A DNA stretch of 64,000 nt, from positions 5,904,501-5,968,500 of the forward strand of contig CALZFC010000006.1 of the NCBI GenBank assembly GCA_945643635.1. Reading direction: 5' to 3'. A program made the translations under genes and the position numbers. This document shows positions 46,103 to 58,229 of this stretch, in pieces. Source of the stretch: Allodiplogaster sudhausi. Lineage: Eukaryota; Nematoda; Chromadorea; Rhabditida; Diplogasteridae. Numbering within the stretch: position 1 is the stretch's first letter; every line of letters begins with the position of its first letter. A model generated the notes under the pieces. It was given only the letters and a program-made list of their open reading frames with translations, was not told the DNA's origin and searched no databases.

Positions 46103-46119
46103 GAGAAAGCAACAAGTGG

Positions 46120-46177
<58 letters not shown>

Positions 46178-46200
46178 ATCTCTCTCTCTCTCTTCCTCTG
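46103..46200. repeat. (CT)n microsatellite before 386-bp repeat
   Basis: CT/CTAT array ending immediately upstream of repeat copy 2. Confidence 0.9.
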
Positions 46201-46203
46201 GCT

Positions 46204-46589
46204 CAAGGACTGCCTTTTTAGTGAAGAGAGAGAGAGGCCGATCGCAGAGATCACAAAAACGAATAGGTCGTTTCTAAAGTTTTTTCCCTTCATTCCCTAT
46301 AAGCGACATTTATGCTAACTGAGATCCTTTCCGTTATCATTATCATACCAATTCTTCCAATTCGACAGCTCCATAACAAATTTGATGATAAATCAATTGA
46401 CTTCGGACAGTTTAATTTCTAAAAAAAAAAACAGGAACACAACGAAATATATACTCACATCATTGCAGCAAGGTCAATTCGCTCGAAAATCCTGTAGCCT
46501 TTAGTTAGGATGGGCATGGAGAAGGGGTGCAACCTAATATGACTTTTCATCTCAATAAACATAATGTAAAAAATACCCTTTCTTGGGCA
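46204..46589. repeat. 386-bp dispersed direct repeat, copy 2
   Basis: Second copy of 39762-40147, differing at only a few positions. It is embedded between a CT array (left) and a GA array (right, 46590-46650). Confidence 0.9.
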
Positions 46590-46732
46590 GAGAGAGAGAG
46601 AAAGAAAAAGAGAGAGAGAGAGAGAGGGAGAGAGAGAGAGTGAGAGAGGTAGCCGAAGAAAAGAGATAGACACAATGGACGCTTCAAGAAGAGAAAAGGC
46701 ATGTTATTTTGAGGTTCATTCCGGAGGCAGAG

Positions 46733-46862
46733 CCTGAACACACATACAAAAGAATGTTTGAAACCTTGAAATTGCCTGATATGTCAAATATCACACGATT
46801 CTCGAAAATTTTGCTCTATTTTTCTGTTTTGTGGATATTGTGGGGACTTGGTATCATCTAGG
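46733..46862 (+). pseudogene. C-terminal peptide fragment ending WILWGLGII
   Basis: Plus-strand frame AEPEHTYKRMFETLKLPDMS, NITRFSKILLYFSVLWILWG, LGII then stop. It is homologous to the minus-strand fragment at 45412-45503. The hydrophobic end suggests a membrane-anchored tail. No upstream exon was found. Confidence 0.4.
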
Positions 46863-46869
46863 AACAGCA

Positions 46870-47690
46870 TCCCATTACTTTATTAGATCGCCTTACAAGA
46901 GAACCACCGTTTAAGTAAAAAAATTCTCTCCCAACCAGGTTCGCCCGAGACAATTCATTTTGTTTTTAATCTATAATTACAATTCCAAGCAATAACTAGA
47001 TCATGAAGTAGACAGCATAAAGGAACACAACCTTCGTTCTTTTGTTTTCATGCTTGATGCACCGCTGATGGCAGAGCGCTGAGACCATATCGACATGTTC
47101 AGATTGTTATAATCCTGGTCCCATTTTCATTTCTCACCCCTCATATCCTGCCTTATTTTATAACGTTTGATGATTAAAATAATTTATTTTGACTAACATG
47201 TTGCCAACAAAACAATGCAATGAAATTATGCAAATTTTACGATATGACAAGTTTTCGGAATGTATTTTATGTATATCTCTTCTTGCTTACTCTTTTCTCG
47301 TATACCTTTTGCAACATTTAAATGTATCCGGCCGTAAAGTATGTATATCAGAAAATGCGCTCCTATATCAATGAAGAATGTGGAGAAAAGTGAGCATCGT
47401 AATTCGAAAAAGAAGATAAGAAAAAGACTGGAATAAATAATGGGACAGGGTAGCATAAACTCTTATAAAGAAATTGAATTCCTCTATAAATCATACAGAA
47501 ATAATAATTCGATAACGAGGGGAGTGCAGAGAAAGAATGAACTGATGGGGGGGGGGGGGAAGAAAGAGAACAAGAGAGAGAGAGAGGGAGAGAGAGAGAG
47601 AGAGTGAGAGAGAGTGAAGGAAAGAGAGTGAAAGAGAGAGATAAGACAGAGAAATAGAGAAAGAAAATTATATACCCAAGCCCCCCCCCC
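46870..47690. other. Intergenic downstream of TBCK
   Basis: AT-rich with no gene. A poly-G run (47548-47560), a GA array (47565-47650) and a poly-C run near 47682-47692 lie just past the TBCK stop and may be in its 3'UTR. Confidence 0.5.
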
Positions 47691-47693
47691 TCA

Positions 47694-48842
47694 TCAGCCC
47701 TTCCCAAAGCGCGTGGCTGAGAATGCCCTTGTCTGCAGGATGTTCTGTTGATAGCGCACCGACTCGAATCCACCATGCAGGATGCACACAAAACACACGC
47801 CAACGCGCACCAGGCGGGCACTGACCTGCAAGAAGACATTTAAATAATAGGGAAATGAAAAGTATGTTTGACAAATTAAGAGAGAAGTGACAAAACAAAT
47901 CAATTAATTAATCAATCTATTTATCGCTTTATCAGTCAAATTGTATGATGGACACAGAGAAAAAAGTGATAAATAAGCATGAAACAAATTTCCATAAAGA
48001 TCAAATACTTATATTTCATAGCAATAATAAACCGGCGGGCATTCAAATCATACATATGTTTTAAAAGATTAAACATTTTGTTAGTATTATTAATTACTTA
48101 TTTATTATTATTAATTATTACAATAAAAGTTCAATTTGGCTTTCGTAAACTGTACTTTCTCTCGGTGTTGCAACATTAGTACCTTCTTGGCGGTGTCTCC
48201 TCCCCTTCCGTCGTAGACACAAATGGGATGGTGATTGGCCTGCGCCGTCTGCAGCAGCACCCGGAGGCCCTCGATCATCTCGACCGCCTCCTCCTCTTCC
48301 GCGTCTTCCACTTCCGCTTCGGTCGCGTTGCCTGCCGCGTTGCGTGCGGCGTGACGCGGCATGTACACGCTGCGCACCACGCTCACCCGCTGGAATCTGA
48401 ATGGGGAGAAGCATTAGGCATAATAAAGAGAATTAACACAAACATTTTCAAGGTTGAGAAAAAAGATTGAGAAAACACAAAATACATCATTTAAAAATAT
48501 CGATCGAGAAACAAAATGCGTTTACTTTTTATTTTCAACTGCTTCATATATTGCGCGGAAAATGGTGGTTTGCGGATTCCAAGAGTATTCTTTTAATTTA
48601 TCATTATTTTTTATGTTGATCTGAGAAAATGTTTTTGTAGAACAAAAAAAGTAGATTGATTACAGTTCTGGAATTATAATTTGTTGGGTATAATTTTAGT
48701 GCTACCGTACTCGAGTTGAGGCCGAAGATCAACGGCGGCGATTGAAGAGTTCGCGACGAGAGAAACAAAGTCAGAAGGAGAAAGACGGGGACACCAGAAG
48801 GACTTCAGCTCATTGGCAGACAGCTTGGGCAGGCCTGGAAAT

Positions 48843-48893
<51 letters not shown>

Positions 48894-48907
48894 GGGGAGA
48901 CTGAGAG

Positions 48908-48948
<41 letters not shown>

Positions 48949-49141
48949 GAGAAAATCGAAAAGTGGAGTGATGCGATTTTTTTCTCGACAAACAAATGAA
49001 ATAAAATAATGCGCTTCAGATAATTGTCTATATTACTAATAAGAAGACACGAACTAGATCAACGTCTTGGGATAGCGAAAAAGCTTAATAAGCAATTCAT
49101 ATTTCTATCTTTTTTTCATTTTATTCCCGATATCTATCTCT

Positions 49142-49187
<46 letters not shown>

Positions 49188-52100
49188 ACCTTCTTTCTAT
49201 TCTTTCTATCTCTTCTAACCACAATCCATCGTCCCCATTTGTGAGAGGAATGCGCAGCTCTTCGGAACCCGTTTGTAGAATGCGAGAGAGTCCGCGAGAA
49301 TCCGTTCGATTTTCATATCTCAAATTGACGAATTGATGAAGACTCAATTGAAGGACTGAGACTGTCGTCCATTTCGAATGAATAAACCCTTCTCTTTTTG
49401 TTACCTGGTAAATCGGAGAAGAATAGAATGACGTCATTGAAAGAAGAGCCGATCAGATAAGGTCGGAAGTGCAGCAGAATCGAGACTCCTGACGGGGAAA
49501 ATGTATAGATACATATATTTATATTTAACTATAATTTGCCTTTGTCTTTCTCTTTATATTTTATATTTAATCTTTTAAAACACGAAAAAAAATGTGCTGC
49601 CTTACAACGTTTCATCATAAACTTATTTGTTTGTCATTCTATGTATATATGTATGTAAATAATATATAAATAAATGGAAAAGAAAAAAATTATATTAATA
49701 AAAAAAAACCAACCAACAAAGAGCGGAAAGGAGGCGTCCGCCTGCAGCAACGCGTCCCAGACATGGAAGAGTTTGTGGAGGGGCAGAACGTGCGCGAAGC
49801 AAGTCAAGAACCAGGGGATGGCGAAGAGCTGGGAATCGGGCGGGAAGTTTGAATTTGCGGCTTCTTTTTTCTTCAATCACTCTTTTTGGCAATTAATTAA
49901 AAACGAAATATCTAAATTTACATGTGAAAACACGTATAAACAAAAAAATTTGGTTTGCCTTTTATTTACAACGATAAACCATAAAGACGTTGAAATACAT
50001 AGAATATGAACGACCGCAAAACATCTTATCATCTGTATTAACGGCCGTTTTAAAATAAGCGATGCAGGAAAATGCAAACCACCGTATTAATTCGCGAAAA
50101 AAAAAACAATATGACGAAAAATGTGAGACAGATGTGCGTAGGAACAAAGAGAGGGAGAGTGAGCGAGAGAGCGAGTGAGAGAGGGAGAGAGAGAAAGAAG
50201 GAGAAAGAGAGCGAGAAATAGAGAAAGATAGGGAACGGGTTAGGGAAAGAGAGAAATAAAGCTCCATTTCTCACCTCCGGAAAGAAGTAAATGTCTGCCA
50301 AGCACGTGTAGAGAGTCGCATCGAGCGAGGAGATGATTGAAGACAGCGAGGTATTCTCAAGGGGCTCAGCAATTAACTTCAATGGTATTAAATAATAAAA
50401 AAATTGCTAATAAAATTCATTACAACAGTCTTGGAATTTTTATATTATAAATAAAAAAAAACTTACAAATAGAAATTCAATTGGGCTTTCCATGCAATCT
50501 TTCTACTTGTCCCTCTCTCGTTATTTCTCCATCTCGCTGTGCCCTCTCTTTCTTCCTCTCTCTCTTTCTCTGCTATCTCTCTCTCATCTCTAACCCTGAA
50601 TGACAGCCGAGTTATCCTTGAGGAAGAAGTCCTTGAGGTAGATGTCGATAAATCGCGACATGCACGCCCACGCCATGTCTGAGAAGAAGCCATATATCCT
50701 TCTTTTCAGGCGAAATAAGGTACTGTCGAATTGACAGACCCACCCTGATTTTGGGCCTCCCCAAAGAACCTACCCCACCATGTTTTTGAGTTGTATTTAG
50801 GCATAAACTGGCAACCCACCCTTGTTTCCAGGCCAATCCAATACCACCTTCTCCACCCTAATTTTAGGGGTCCTCGACAGTGACTTTTATTGCCTGCTTC
50901 TTTTACAGAATCGACACTGCACTGGAATGCCCAACTAAGAGGCAGAAAAGACAAAGTGCTAAACTACGGGGTCAAATATTGAAGTCGCAGTTTTCGTTCC
51001 AAATTTCAAATTTTTCATATAGAACAAGTAAATACGCTCATAGAATCAATTGTACACCAAAAAAAATAAAAAAAATAAAATAAAAATCCATAATATGTAA
51101 TGCAAATTAAATGAGATTACACGATCTCGCGTAAGTGAAATAGTTAGTTATATAAAAAAAAACACCTTTTTTGGAAAGTTCACCTGCTAAACATGTGATT
51201 AATTTGTAAATGACAACATTAAAAATAGCTCTAAAATAATCAATTTATAAAAAAAGAAATAATTAAACATCAATATCCAATATACCCCTAAAATAATAAA
51301 TTTAAAAAAATTCTCTATCTCTCTCTCTCCCGCTCTCTCTCCCCCCCCCTTTCTCTTTCTCTCTCTCTCTCTCCCCCTCTCTCGTCTAACCGAGCTGGCC
51401 AAAGTTGAGGAGGAGAAAGGGCGCGGCGAGCGAGTCAAGTCCCTGCCAGTAGACGTAGCCGGGGTGGGTGAGTAGCCACGCCTTTAGCAGGCGGCGCATG
51501 CGGGACTGGCCGGAGGGAGACGTCATCAGCTCCTCGTATTGGTGGCATCTGGGGGTGGAGGGAGAGAGAGAGAAGAGATACAGAGAGAGGGAGAGAGAGA
51601 GAGAAGAGAAAGAGAGGGAGAGAAAGAGAAAAAAGAAAGAAGGGCTCAAATGGAATTCAAAACAAAAGCGGGAATTAAATTAATTTAAATAAAATCCCCA
51701 TCCGCCAATCCGGCCAACCTCGGAATGTCCACGTCCAGTTGCCTGTCACTTGGATGCGGCGAGACAGTGTCGATGCGAGTGAAGGCCTGCATATACATAA
51801 TATAAATTTCTTGAATAAAAAATTAATAAATAAATAAACGTATTAAGTGTTATTAATAGTTCGACTGAATGAAACTAAAAAATAAGATAAAACTATTTGT
51901 CTTCGTCTTTTAATCGACTTTAGCAGTTATATAGCTTTACTGCGATACAAGTGAATATAGCCTGGGGCTAATCCTAGATTGAATAGCCCCAGGGTCGGGC
52001 CATCCTCCCACCCCTCGCTTTCCACCCATCATACCACCCCTCATAACCCAAACATACCTCGCCGTCCAACTCGCTGACCCCGAGGAGTGCGCGCCAGACT

Positions 52101-52339
52101 GCGGCACGGCGGCAGGTAGGAACGTCAGAGGAGACAGAGGAGAGGAGGAGGGAGGGACGGAAGGAGTGGGCGGAGAGGAGACGGGAGATGCACGAGAGAC
52201 GGGCACATTGGTACGAGACATCCTAGAGAGAGGAGAGAGAGGGAGAGGGAGAGAGAGAGATACAGAAAGAGAGAGAGAGAGAGATACAGAAAGAGAGAGA
52301 GAGAGAGAGAGATACAGAAAGAGAGAGAGAGATACAGAA

Positions 52340-52371
<32 letters not shown>

Positions 52372-52383
52372 TGGGAGATGGAG

Positions 52384-52421
<38 letters not shown>

Positions 52422-52921
52422 GAACCTTTTCCTTGACAATCAACGGCAGAGTGGAGACTGCTGGCCCGCTCGGCTCCAGTTCGTAGGAGTGCATTCCTGG
52501 AGCAGGGTCCATTGCTATCAACTTCTGCAAAAGGCAAGCAGGCAATTAACATTTCTTATCTACACATTTGTGAACGCCCAAACTTAAATTATGGTTTGTA
52601 AAAATTTTTTTATGCTCTTCACATATCCATAAGTTATACAATCATTACTATGATGTGATAGAAAGATGAGAGGTCTAGAAAGCAATTAAAAAAATATATA
52701 TATATATGCTTAAATGTTCATTTTATAGGATTTAAATTAAATGATTAATTAATTAATAAATAATAATAATAAAACCTGGCGCAGATTGTTCATAGGCAAT
52801 ACGACAATGTCCGTTGTGCACCGGAAAAGGCGGCCCTCTTCGTTGCCGAACATTCGCAGCTCTTCCACCGTCACGATGGGCAGAGTCAGGACGGGGCTGA
52901 AAGAGAGACAGAGAGGGAGAT

Positions 52922-52954
<33 letters not shown>

Positions 52955-55900
52955 AATAGAGAGAGAGAGAGAAAGAGTGAAAGAGAGTGAAAGATATCTT
53001 CGACCATTAAAGAAGCATGAAACTGAACCGTGATCTATCTTATCCAACTTTTCTGATCATTATAGTCGCACGTCTATCTCTAAATTACATCTCATTGTCA
53101 GAAAAAAAACCCCGAATTCAAGTGCGAGTTTTTGGCCCCTTTAAAACAAACAATATTCCAGATGCGAGAGCAAATATTTATTGATTTAAAAAAACTACTT
53201 AAATCCAGCAAAGACACTGGCAAAAAGACGCAACAATTTCGTCAATTATCTACCATTTCACTCGCTTCAGTGAACAATCAAGTAAAATATATTAAAAAAT
53301 TAAAGTAAAATTATCGAAGAGCGATCAACATAAGAACGTGGCTTGAAGTGTCATGAACAAATTAATTATTTTTTGGAAATGTCCGAGATAGAAATATCGT
53401 TTATGGGATCTACCATGACATAATAACGACAGTGTGGAAGAGAAACAACCGGGTCACATTTTTTCAAATCAAAATTTCTTGGTTCAAGGTTAACATTTGT
53501 AAATATATAAAAAATATACTGTCCATTTTTTTATTTATTAAGTTAGCGAAACAATTCCAACTTCAACCATCTCGATGGCCTCTCGTAGAAGTCTTCATTA
53601 TTAGTATTATTATTCTGAATGATAATAATAATAGTAGAAATAATATAATAATACCGAAAGTATTGTAAGCAGAATAGCAACAACGATAGTAATAATCATA
53701 ATACTACTCTTAAAGGAGAACCACACTCAATCGTTATCTATTTACCAACTTTCCCGATAACTGTAGTGCGCGTCTCTCATTATCTCTCTCCCCTGTGTCT
53801 CATTGTAAGGCAAAAAGGTGCGAATTCAAACGCGAGTTTTTTTGGTTTCAAAGAATACTCAGCATGATAACATCATAATTTGAAAACCTCAACAGCGTGA
53901 TGGCCTCTTGGTCCAGGAGATATCGCTCGACCGTCGATCCGCAGAGTGTCCATAGGAAGAAGGCATCCCGTTGTGGCATCTTCCGCAGCATCCAATCATC
54001 ACCTTCCGATTTTATCTTAAATTTTATTTTATTTATTTGCTTCTAATTGTTCATTAGATCTTTACTTATCAATACATCTTTTTCAACAAGTAAAATCTTT
54101 ACTTATCAATAAATCTTTTTCAACAAGGAACTTTCTTAAATAGTTTAATGCGAAGTTCGATAGATTTTGTAAAAAAAAACATTTAAGAATATTTACTTGC
54201 TCCCGTAGCTCCTCAATCGTCTCGGCTCTTCTCTCCGTAAGCTCCGCCCACCCGTCCACCCGGCATATTCCCTCTTCTTTGAGCATCTCCTTGACCCTCT
54301 GCATGCTCGGTCTCTCTGCCGGCCTTAGCCGGAGGCACTCTTCTGCCACTCTGAGCAGCCCGGTCGGCTGCTTCTTGTCGATTCCCTCTGGCAGTGGCAG
54401 GGAAACCCCGGCCAAGCATGTCGAAACACGAAGAGCTTGCAGAATCGGCCACAACAGCGATTCACCCTCTTCTGAAAAAAAAATTTGTTTTACACTTCAA
54501 TTCATCGGAAATAGGCTTACAATAATAAAATATATTTATTATTCCGAGAGTATTGTTTAAAGCGATGCACGATAATAATAATAATAGTAATAAAAACAAT
54601 AATAATAATTATTAGTATTATCGTTATAATAACAATAATAATTAAATTATTAAAATTCTTTCATGAATACATATGTCCACGGCATGTGGTTTTCATTCGC
54701 GTTAACACATGATTCACGTTTTTACAGTTGATGCTGGTGTTAGGTGAGAAGACTGACAAGGATGAAACATTTTAAAACTCACTAAAATTTTCAATAGCAG
54801 TCTGAATCACGGCGCGAAGTTGTTGAGAAGTCCAGACGTTCCTCAGAAGAACATTCTAAAATGCATTAAATAAAATTCATTATCTCGCTCATTCACACTC
54901 TCACTCTCTCCCTCTCTCTCTCTCTCTTTGACTCTTTTGCTCATTTAATCTCCTTCTCTCTCATTTTCTTTCTTTCACTCTCTTGCTCATTCAATCTCTC
55001 TCTCTCTCATTCACACCGTCTCTCTCGCTCTCCCTCTCTTCCGCTCTCTCGTCTTTCTCCCTTTCCCTCCCACTCTCTCTCTCTCTGTCTGTCTCTCTTT
55101 CGTCACCCCTCTCTCACATTCACACCATCTCTCTCTCTCTCTCCCTCCCTCGTCACCCCTCTCTCTCATTCACTCCTCTCTCTCGCTCTAATTTCTCTCG
55201 CTCTCTCTTCTTTCTCCCGCTCTCTCTCACTCTCACTCTCTCTCTCGTACCAGTGCCATCTGCATGGCTATGCATCCGAATGCCCACACGTCACTCTTCC
55301 TACTCACTTGTCCGCACTCCTCCGGGCACAGCATCCTTTCGGGGGAGAGGGTCATTGCTGCGCCCGATAGCGCAGTTGTATCGGCGCCGCCATCCGAGAG
55401 AACACTGAAATTTAAATTTCCCGCCAAGCTATTTAAATCCCTCTATTGCTTTTAATTTTGCGCTAACTTAATAGGGTGAACAAAAATTCGAGTATAAATG
55501 TGAAATAATTTAAGAAAGCTTACTGTATGCCAAACTTGGCAAGCCTGACGAGTGGCGCCGAACCCGAGACTGGCCGGGTTTGGGAAGGCACGACGAGGAG
55601 TGCGGAGAGGTCGGCGAGGCCGGCGACCACGCCGTGTTCGTGGAGGTGCGCGAGAGCCGATGCGAGCTGTGCAGCGATTGGCCCCGCCCACTCGGGATGC
55701 AGCCGGAAAAAAAACGGAAGGAGTCGCATGATGCAGATTTAGGATCTCTACTTAAAGAGGCTGTCCACGGAGCCTACAATCTACCGTAGTCTACACTTTG
55801 ATATCCTCATTGTATCTGCTCTTTTCTTTTGTTTTGGATCACGGTACATTTTAAGTTGCCAGGACAGCTTCTTCAATGGATGTTTTTAAATAGCTTTTAT

Positions 55901-57210
55901 TAAAAAAAAAAATACTAAATAAAGCAGTGCAACGCTATAATTCACCCTTTTTGTCCTGCACGCCAATTACAAGAAATCCGTGTACACAATACTAAATATG
56001 GGAAAATTAAAGTCCGTGATTTTTATTTGAAGAAAATAACACTTTGACAAAAAAAAACTCGTCTACCTTTCCTCCTCGATCAGGTTATCCACCGACTCCT
56101 TGTAGTGTTCGGAGATGACTATTGCAGTGTTTTGGACTGCAAAATAAATAAATATATAAAATACATTTATATACTTTCATAATAATTCATATACTCATCT
56201 ATCCGACTCTTAATCCAGACTGCTTTATAGTCTATGCGCTGGTTCTTCCCCAATCTATGATGATGCCCCAATTGCGAATGATCTATTTTATGGTCAATAA
56301 TAACATTTATATATAAATTGCCCTATGCGCTAGCGTCAATGCAGCGTTGAATTTCAAAAGAAACTGCATATTTATATACTGTATTTATATAAAAGGGGTC
56401 CAAAAGTGGAAAAAAAGCAGCTAAAATATCTCTAGAAACCTGTCGTGCATCGCACCATCGCAATGTGTCGACACAAGTTCGGGTTGTCATCGACGGCTTG
56501 GATACGGTAGAACCTGTGAATTATACTGTAGAGTCTGGCAAACAATGCCTGAATACCGTAAAAACTAATGCAAAAAGACTCAAGATGGGCACGCATTTGA
56601 GATAAATTTCCATCATGTTTAAAATTGATAACACCGATCGATTTTCTTTTATCACCTACAAAGTACCACCGATACCATCGTACGACCATCGAAGAATGAC
56701 TACACAACATTTCAATCAGCCAACCCCTTTGCAAACCACAGTTTCAGCCACTATTGACATTTTTGACTAAAACCGGAAGATATCATAAATGGATTTCCTT
56801 CTAAACAACATAAATTCTTATACCTAAAATATACCTAGTAATTTTTCCTACTGATTTGATAACATATTGTCGCCTAGCTGATAAGGATAATGTCTAATGT
56901 CTGAAACACATAAAACAGCCCACCACTGACCGGATACAATATAGAAGATAAACACTGAGAACTGTTTGAGTAGATTAGAAGACTATTGAACAATGTTAAC
57001 ATTTTTTTAAAAATAACAGTGACTATTATAAAATTAACATTATGAATTATTATTATTATTATAAACCCCATTGATACCCACCCACCTTCCCAGCATTCTC
57101 ACGGCTGCCGGTGCTAGCGGAAGTCCATTTGCGCATGTCGTCTCTCCTTCTGTGCCTGGTAGAACGAGTGCTCCGAGATGGCTCGCGCCCATCTCCCTCC
57201 CGGCGGCCAT
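47694..57210 (-). CDS. TBCK: TBC domain-containing protein kinase-like (TBCK), ~22 exons
   Basis: Large scaffold with an N-terminal pseudokinase, a TBC (Rab-GAP) domain and a C-terminal rhodanese-like domain, linked to endosomal and mTOR regulation in animals. Exons: 57086-57210, 56440-56513, 56067-56136, 55524-55703, 55251-55404, 54783-54855, 54197-54471, 53888-54015, 52776-52896, 52426-52524, 52058-52222, 51719-51786, 51391-51548, 50595-50678, 50275-50355, 49714-49860, 49405-49488, 49220-49318, 48706-48834, 48526-48589 (tentative), 48183-48396, 47694-47825. Phases agree and total 907 residues, near the usual ~893. Landmarks: [24 protein letters not shown] (HRD lost), [72 protein letters not shown]. 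Exon 4 lacks a normal AG acceptor. Many introns contain GA/CT arrays. Confidence 0.94.
48841..48947. repeat. (GA)n array next to TBCK exon 19 acceptor
   Basis: On the coding (minus) strand this is a CT array ending a few bases before the TTTCCAG acceptor at 48835, serving as its pyrimidine tract. Confidence 0.9.
49140..49190. repeat. (CT)n array in TBCK intron
   Basis: Pure CT on the plus strand, GA on the coding strand, about 30 bases downstream of the donor of exon 49220-49318. Confidence 0.9.
50145..50262. repeat. (GA)n array in TBCK intron
   Basis: GAGAGAGCGAG array just downstream (coding sense) of the exon 50275-50355 donor. Confidence 0.88.
51310..51385. repeat. (CT)n array in TBCK intron
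   Basis: CT array with a poly-C interruption abutting the donor of exon 51391-51548. Confidence 0.88.
51558..51640. repeat. (GA)n array at TBCK exon 13 acceptor
   Basis: Coding-strand CT array ending near the CACCCCCAG acceptor of exon 51391-51548. Confidence 0.88.
52224..52420. repeat. (GA)n filling a whole TBCK intron
   Basis: The ~200-base intron between exons 52426-52524 and 52058-52222 is almost entirely simple repeat, running from just after the GTTCG donor to the CTCTAG acceptor on the coding strand. Confidence 0.92.
52903..52995. repeat. (GA)n array at TBCK exon 9 acceptor
   Basis: Coding-strand CT array leads into TTTCAG at 52897-52902. Confidence 0.9.
53000..53885. other. TBCK intron with internal ~80-bp repeat
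   Basis: Words around ATCTATCTTATCCAACTTTTC...GTCTATCTCTAAATTACATC (53030-53150) recur in altered form at 53735-53870 (ACCAACTTTCCCGATAACTG, CGAATTCAAACGCGAGTTTT). No gene is hidden here. Confidence 0.5.
54890..55247. repeat. CT-rich TBCK intron 5
   Basis: Pyrimidine-rich on the plus strand, so the coding-strand donor GTACGAGAGAGAG merges directly into a GA array, as in arginine kinase intron 6. Confidence 0.9.
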
Positions 57211-57219
57211 CCTTCTGCC

Positions 57220-58225
57220 TTCCTCTATTTCTCTCGCGTCCCTCTGCTCTCTCGCCTTCCTCTTCCCAGCTATGTCCGGGAGGAAGCACAAAGCATTGCA
57301 CTCTACAAAAAAGCACAAGACTAGTGAGAAAGTGTCTTCATAAGAAATAATCATCGGGTCTTCATAAGAAACAAAAGTAATCTCACGTCTTTCTACAGAA
57401 TACTAATATAAATCACATTCTTCTAAATCTTAAAGAATTATAATCACCCATTTATACCAAATAATTTTAATACACGGCTAATGGCAAGAAAGATCTCATT
57501 GTCAATCAAACCCGACAGCCCTTCATTTAATCAATCAATGTGAAACCACACTCCTAGATTCCTTCCGAAACATAAACATGTACCACACTGGCTGTAAACA
57601 ATCGACACTGTATGCGTTCATCCAAAACAATTTGATAATTTTATTTATTCATCTTCATCCCAAATCCCGAACAGAAACGAGCAACAGCCGGGAACAAGGA
57701 GAAAGAGAGAGAGTGGATCTTGTGGAGAGACAGAGAGAAACGAGGCATCTAAGCTTTTCTTATAGATTAGCCAAGACAACGAGAGAACGGTAGAGAGAGA
57801 CAAGGACAGAGCACGAGATAATCTCACAACGATCAATTTTCATTGATAAATTGCGAGGAAGAGAAAAATAGAAAACACCTTTTTGCACGTCCACTCGAGT
57901 AATTACAGTAGCCGGTTTCTAGAGATAGGGAAAGAAGAAGAGGGAGAGAAAGAGCAAAAGAGGATAAACAACATCAACGGGAAACTACTCGCCGCATCAG
58001 ATGGGAGGAGCCAACAATCGAGTAAGGGACAAATAATTATAGCATATAATAAAACCAAACAAAAATGGAATATACGAGATGAGGAGGAAGAGGAAAAAAT
58101 AATAAAAAATAAAACAATTTTAGCGGCGAAATGGCGGCGCAGGGTCTTACGATTTTTAGTGTTCCTTGAAAAATTAACGGCCCTTGGGCATTCTCACAAA
58201 TTACGGCCCTGGCCAGGGGCGGAGT
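57220..58225. other. Intergenic between TBCK and eIF4A
   Basis: TBCK and eIF4A are tandem on the minus strand, so this holds the TBCK promoter side and the eIF4A 3'UTR. No gene recognised. A GA-rich patch lies at 57695-57810 and a plus-strand purine-rich ORF at 57883-58233 looks non-coding. Confidence 0.5.
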
Positions 58226-58229
58226 CTCT

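Noticed and set aside
52125..52552. Ser/Leu-rich ORFs of 100-200 codons
   Set aside because: They are TBCK exons read through a GA-repeat intron.
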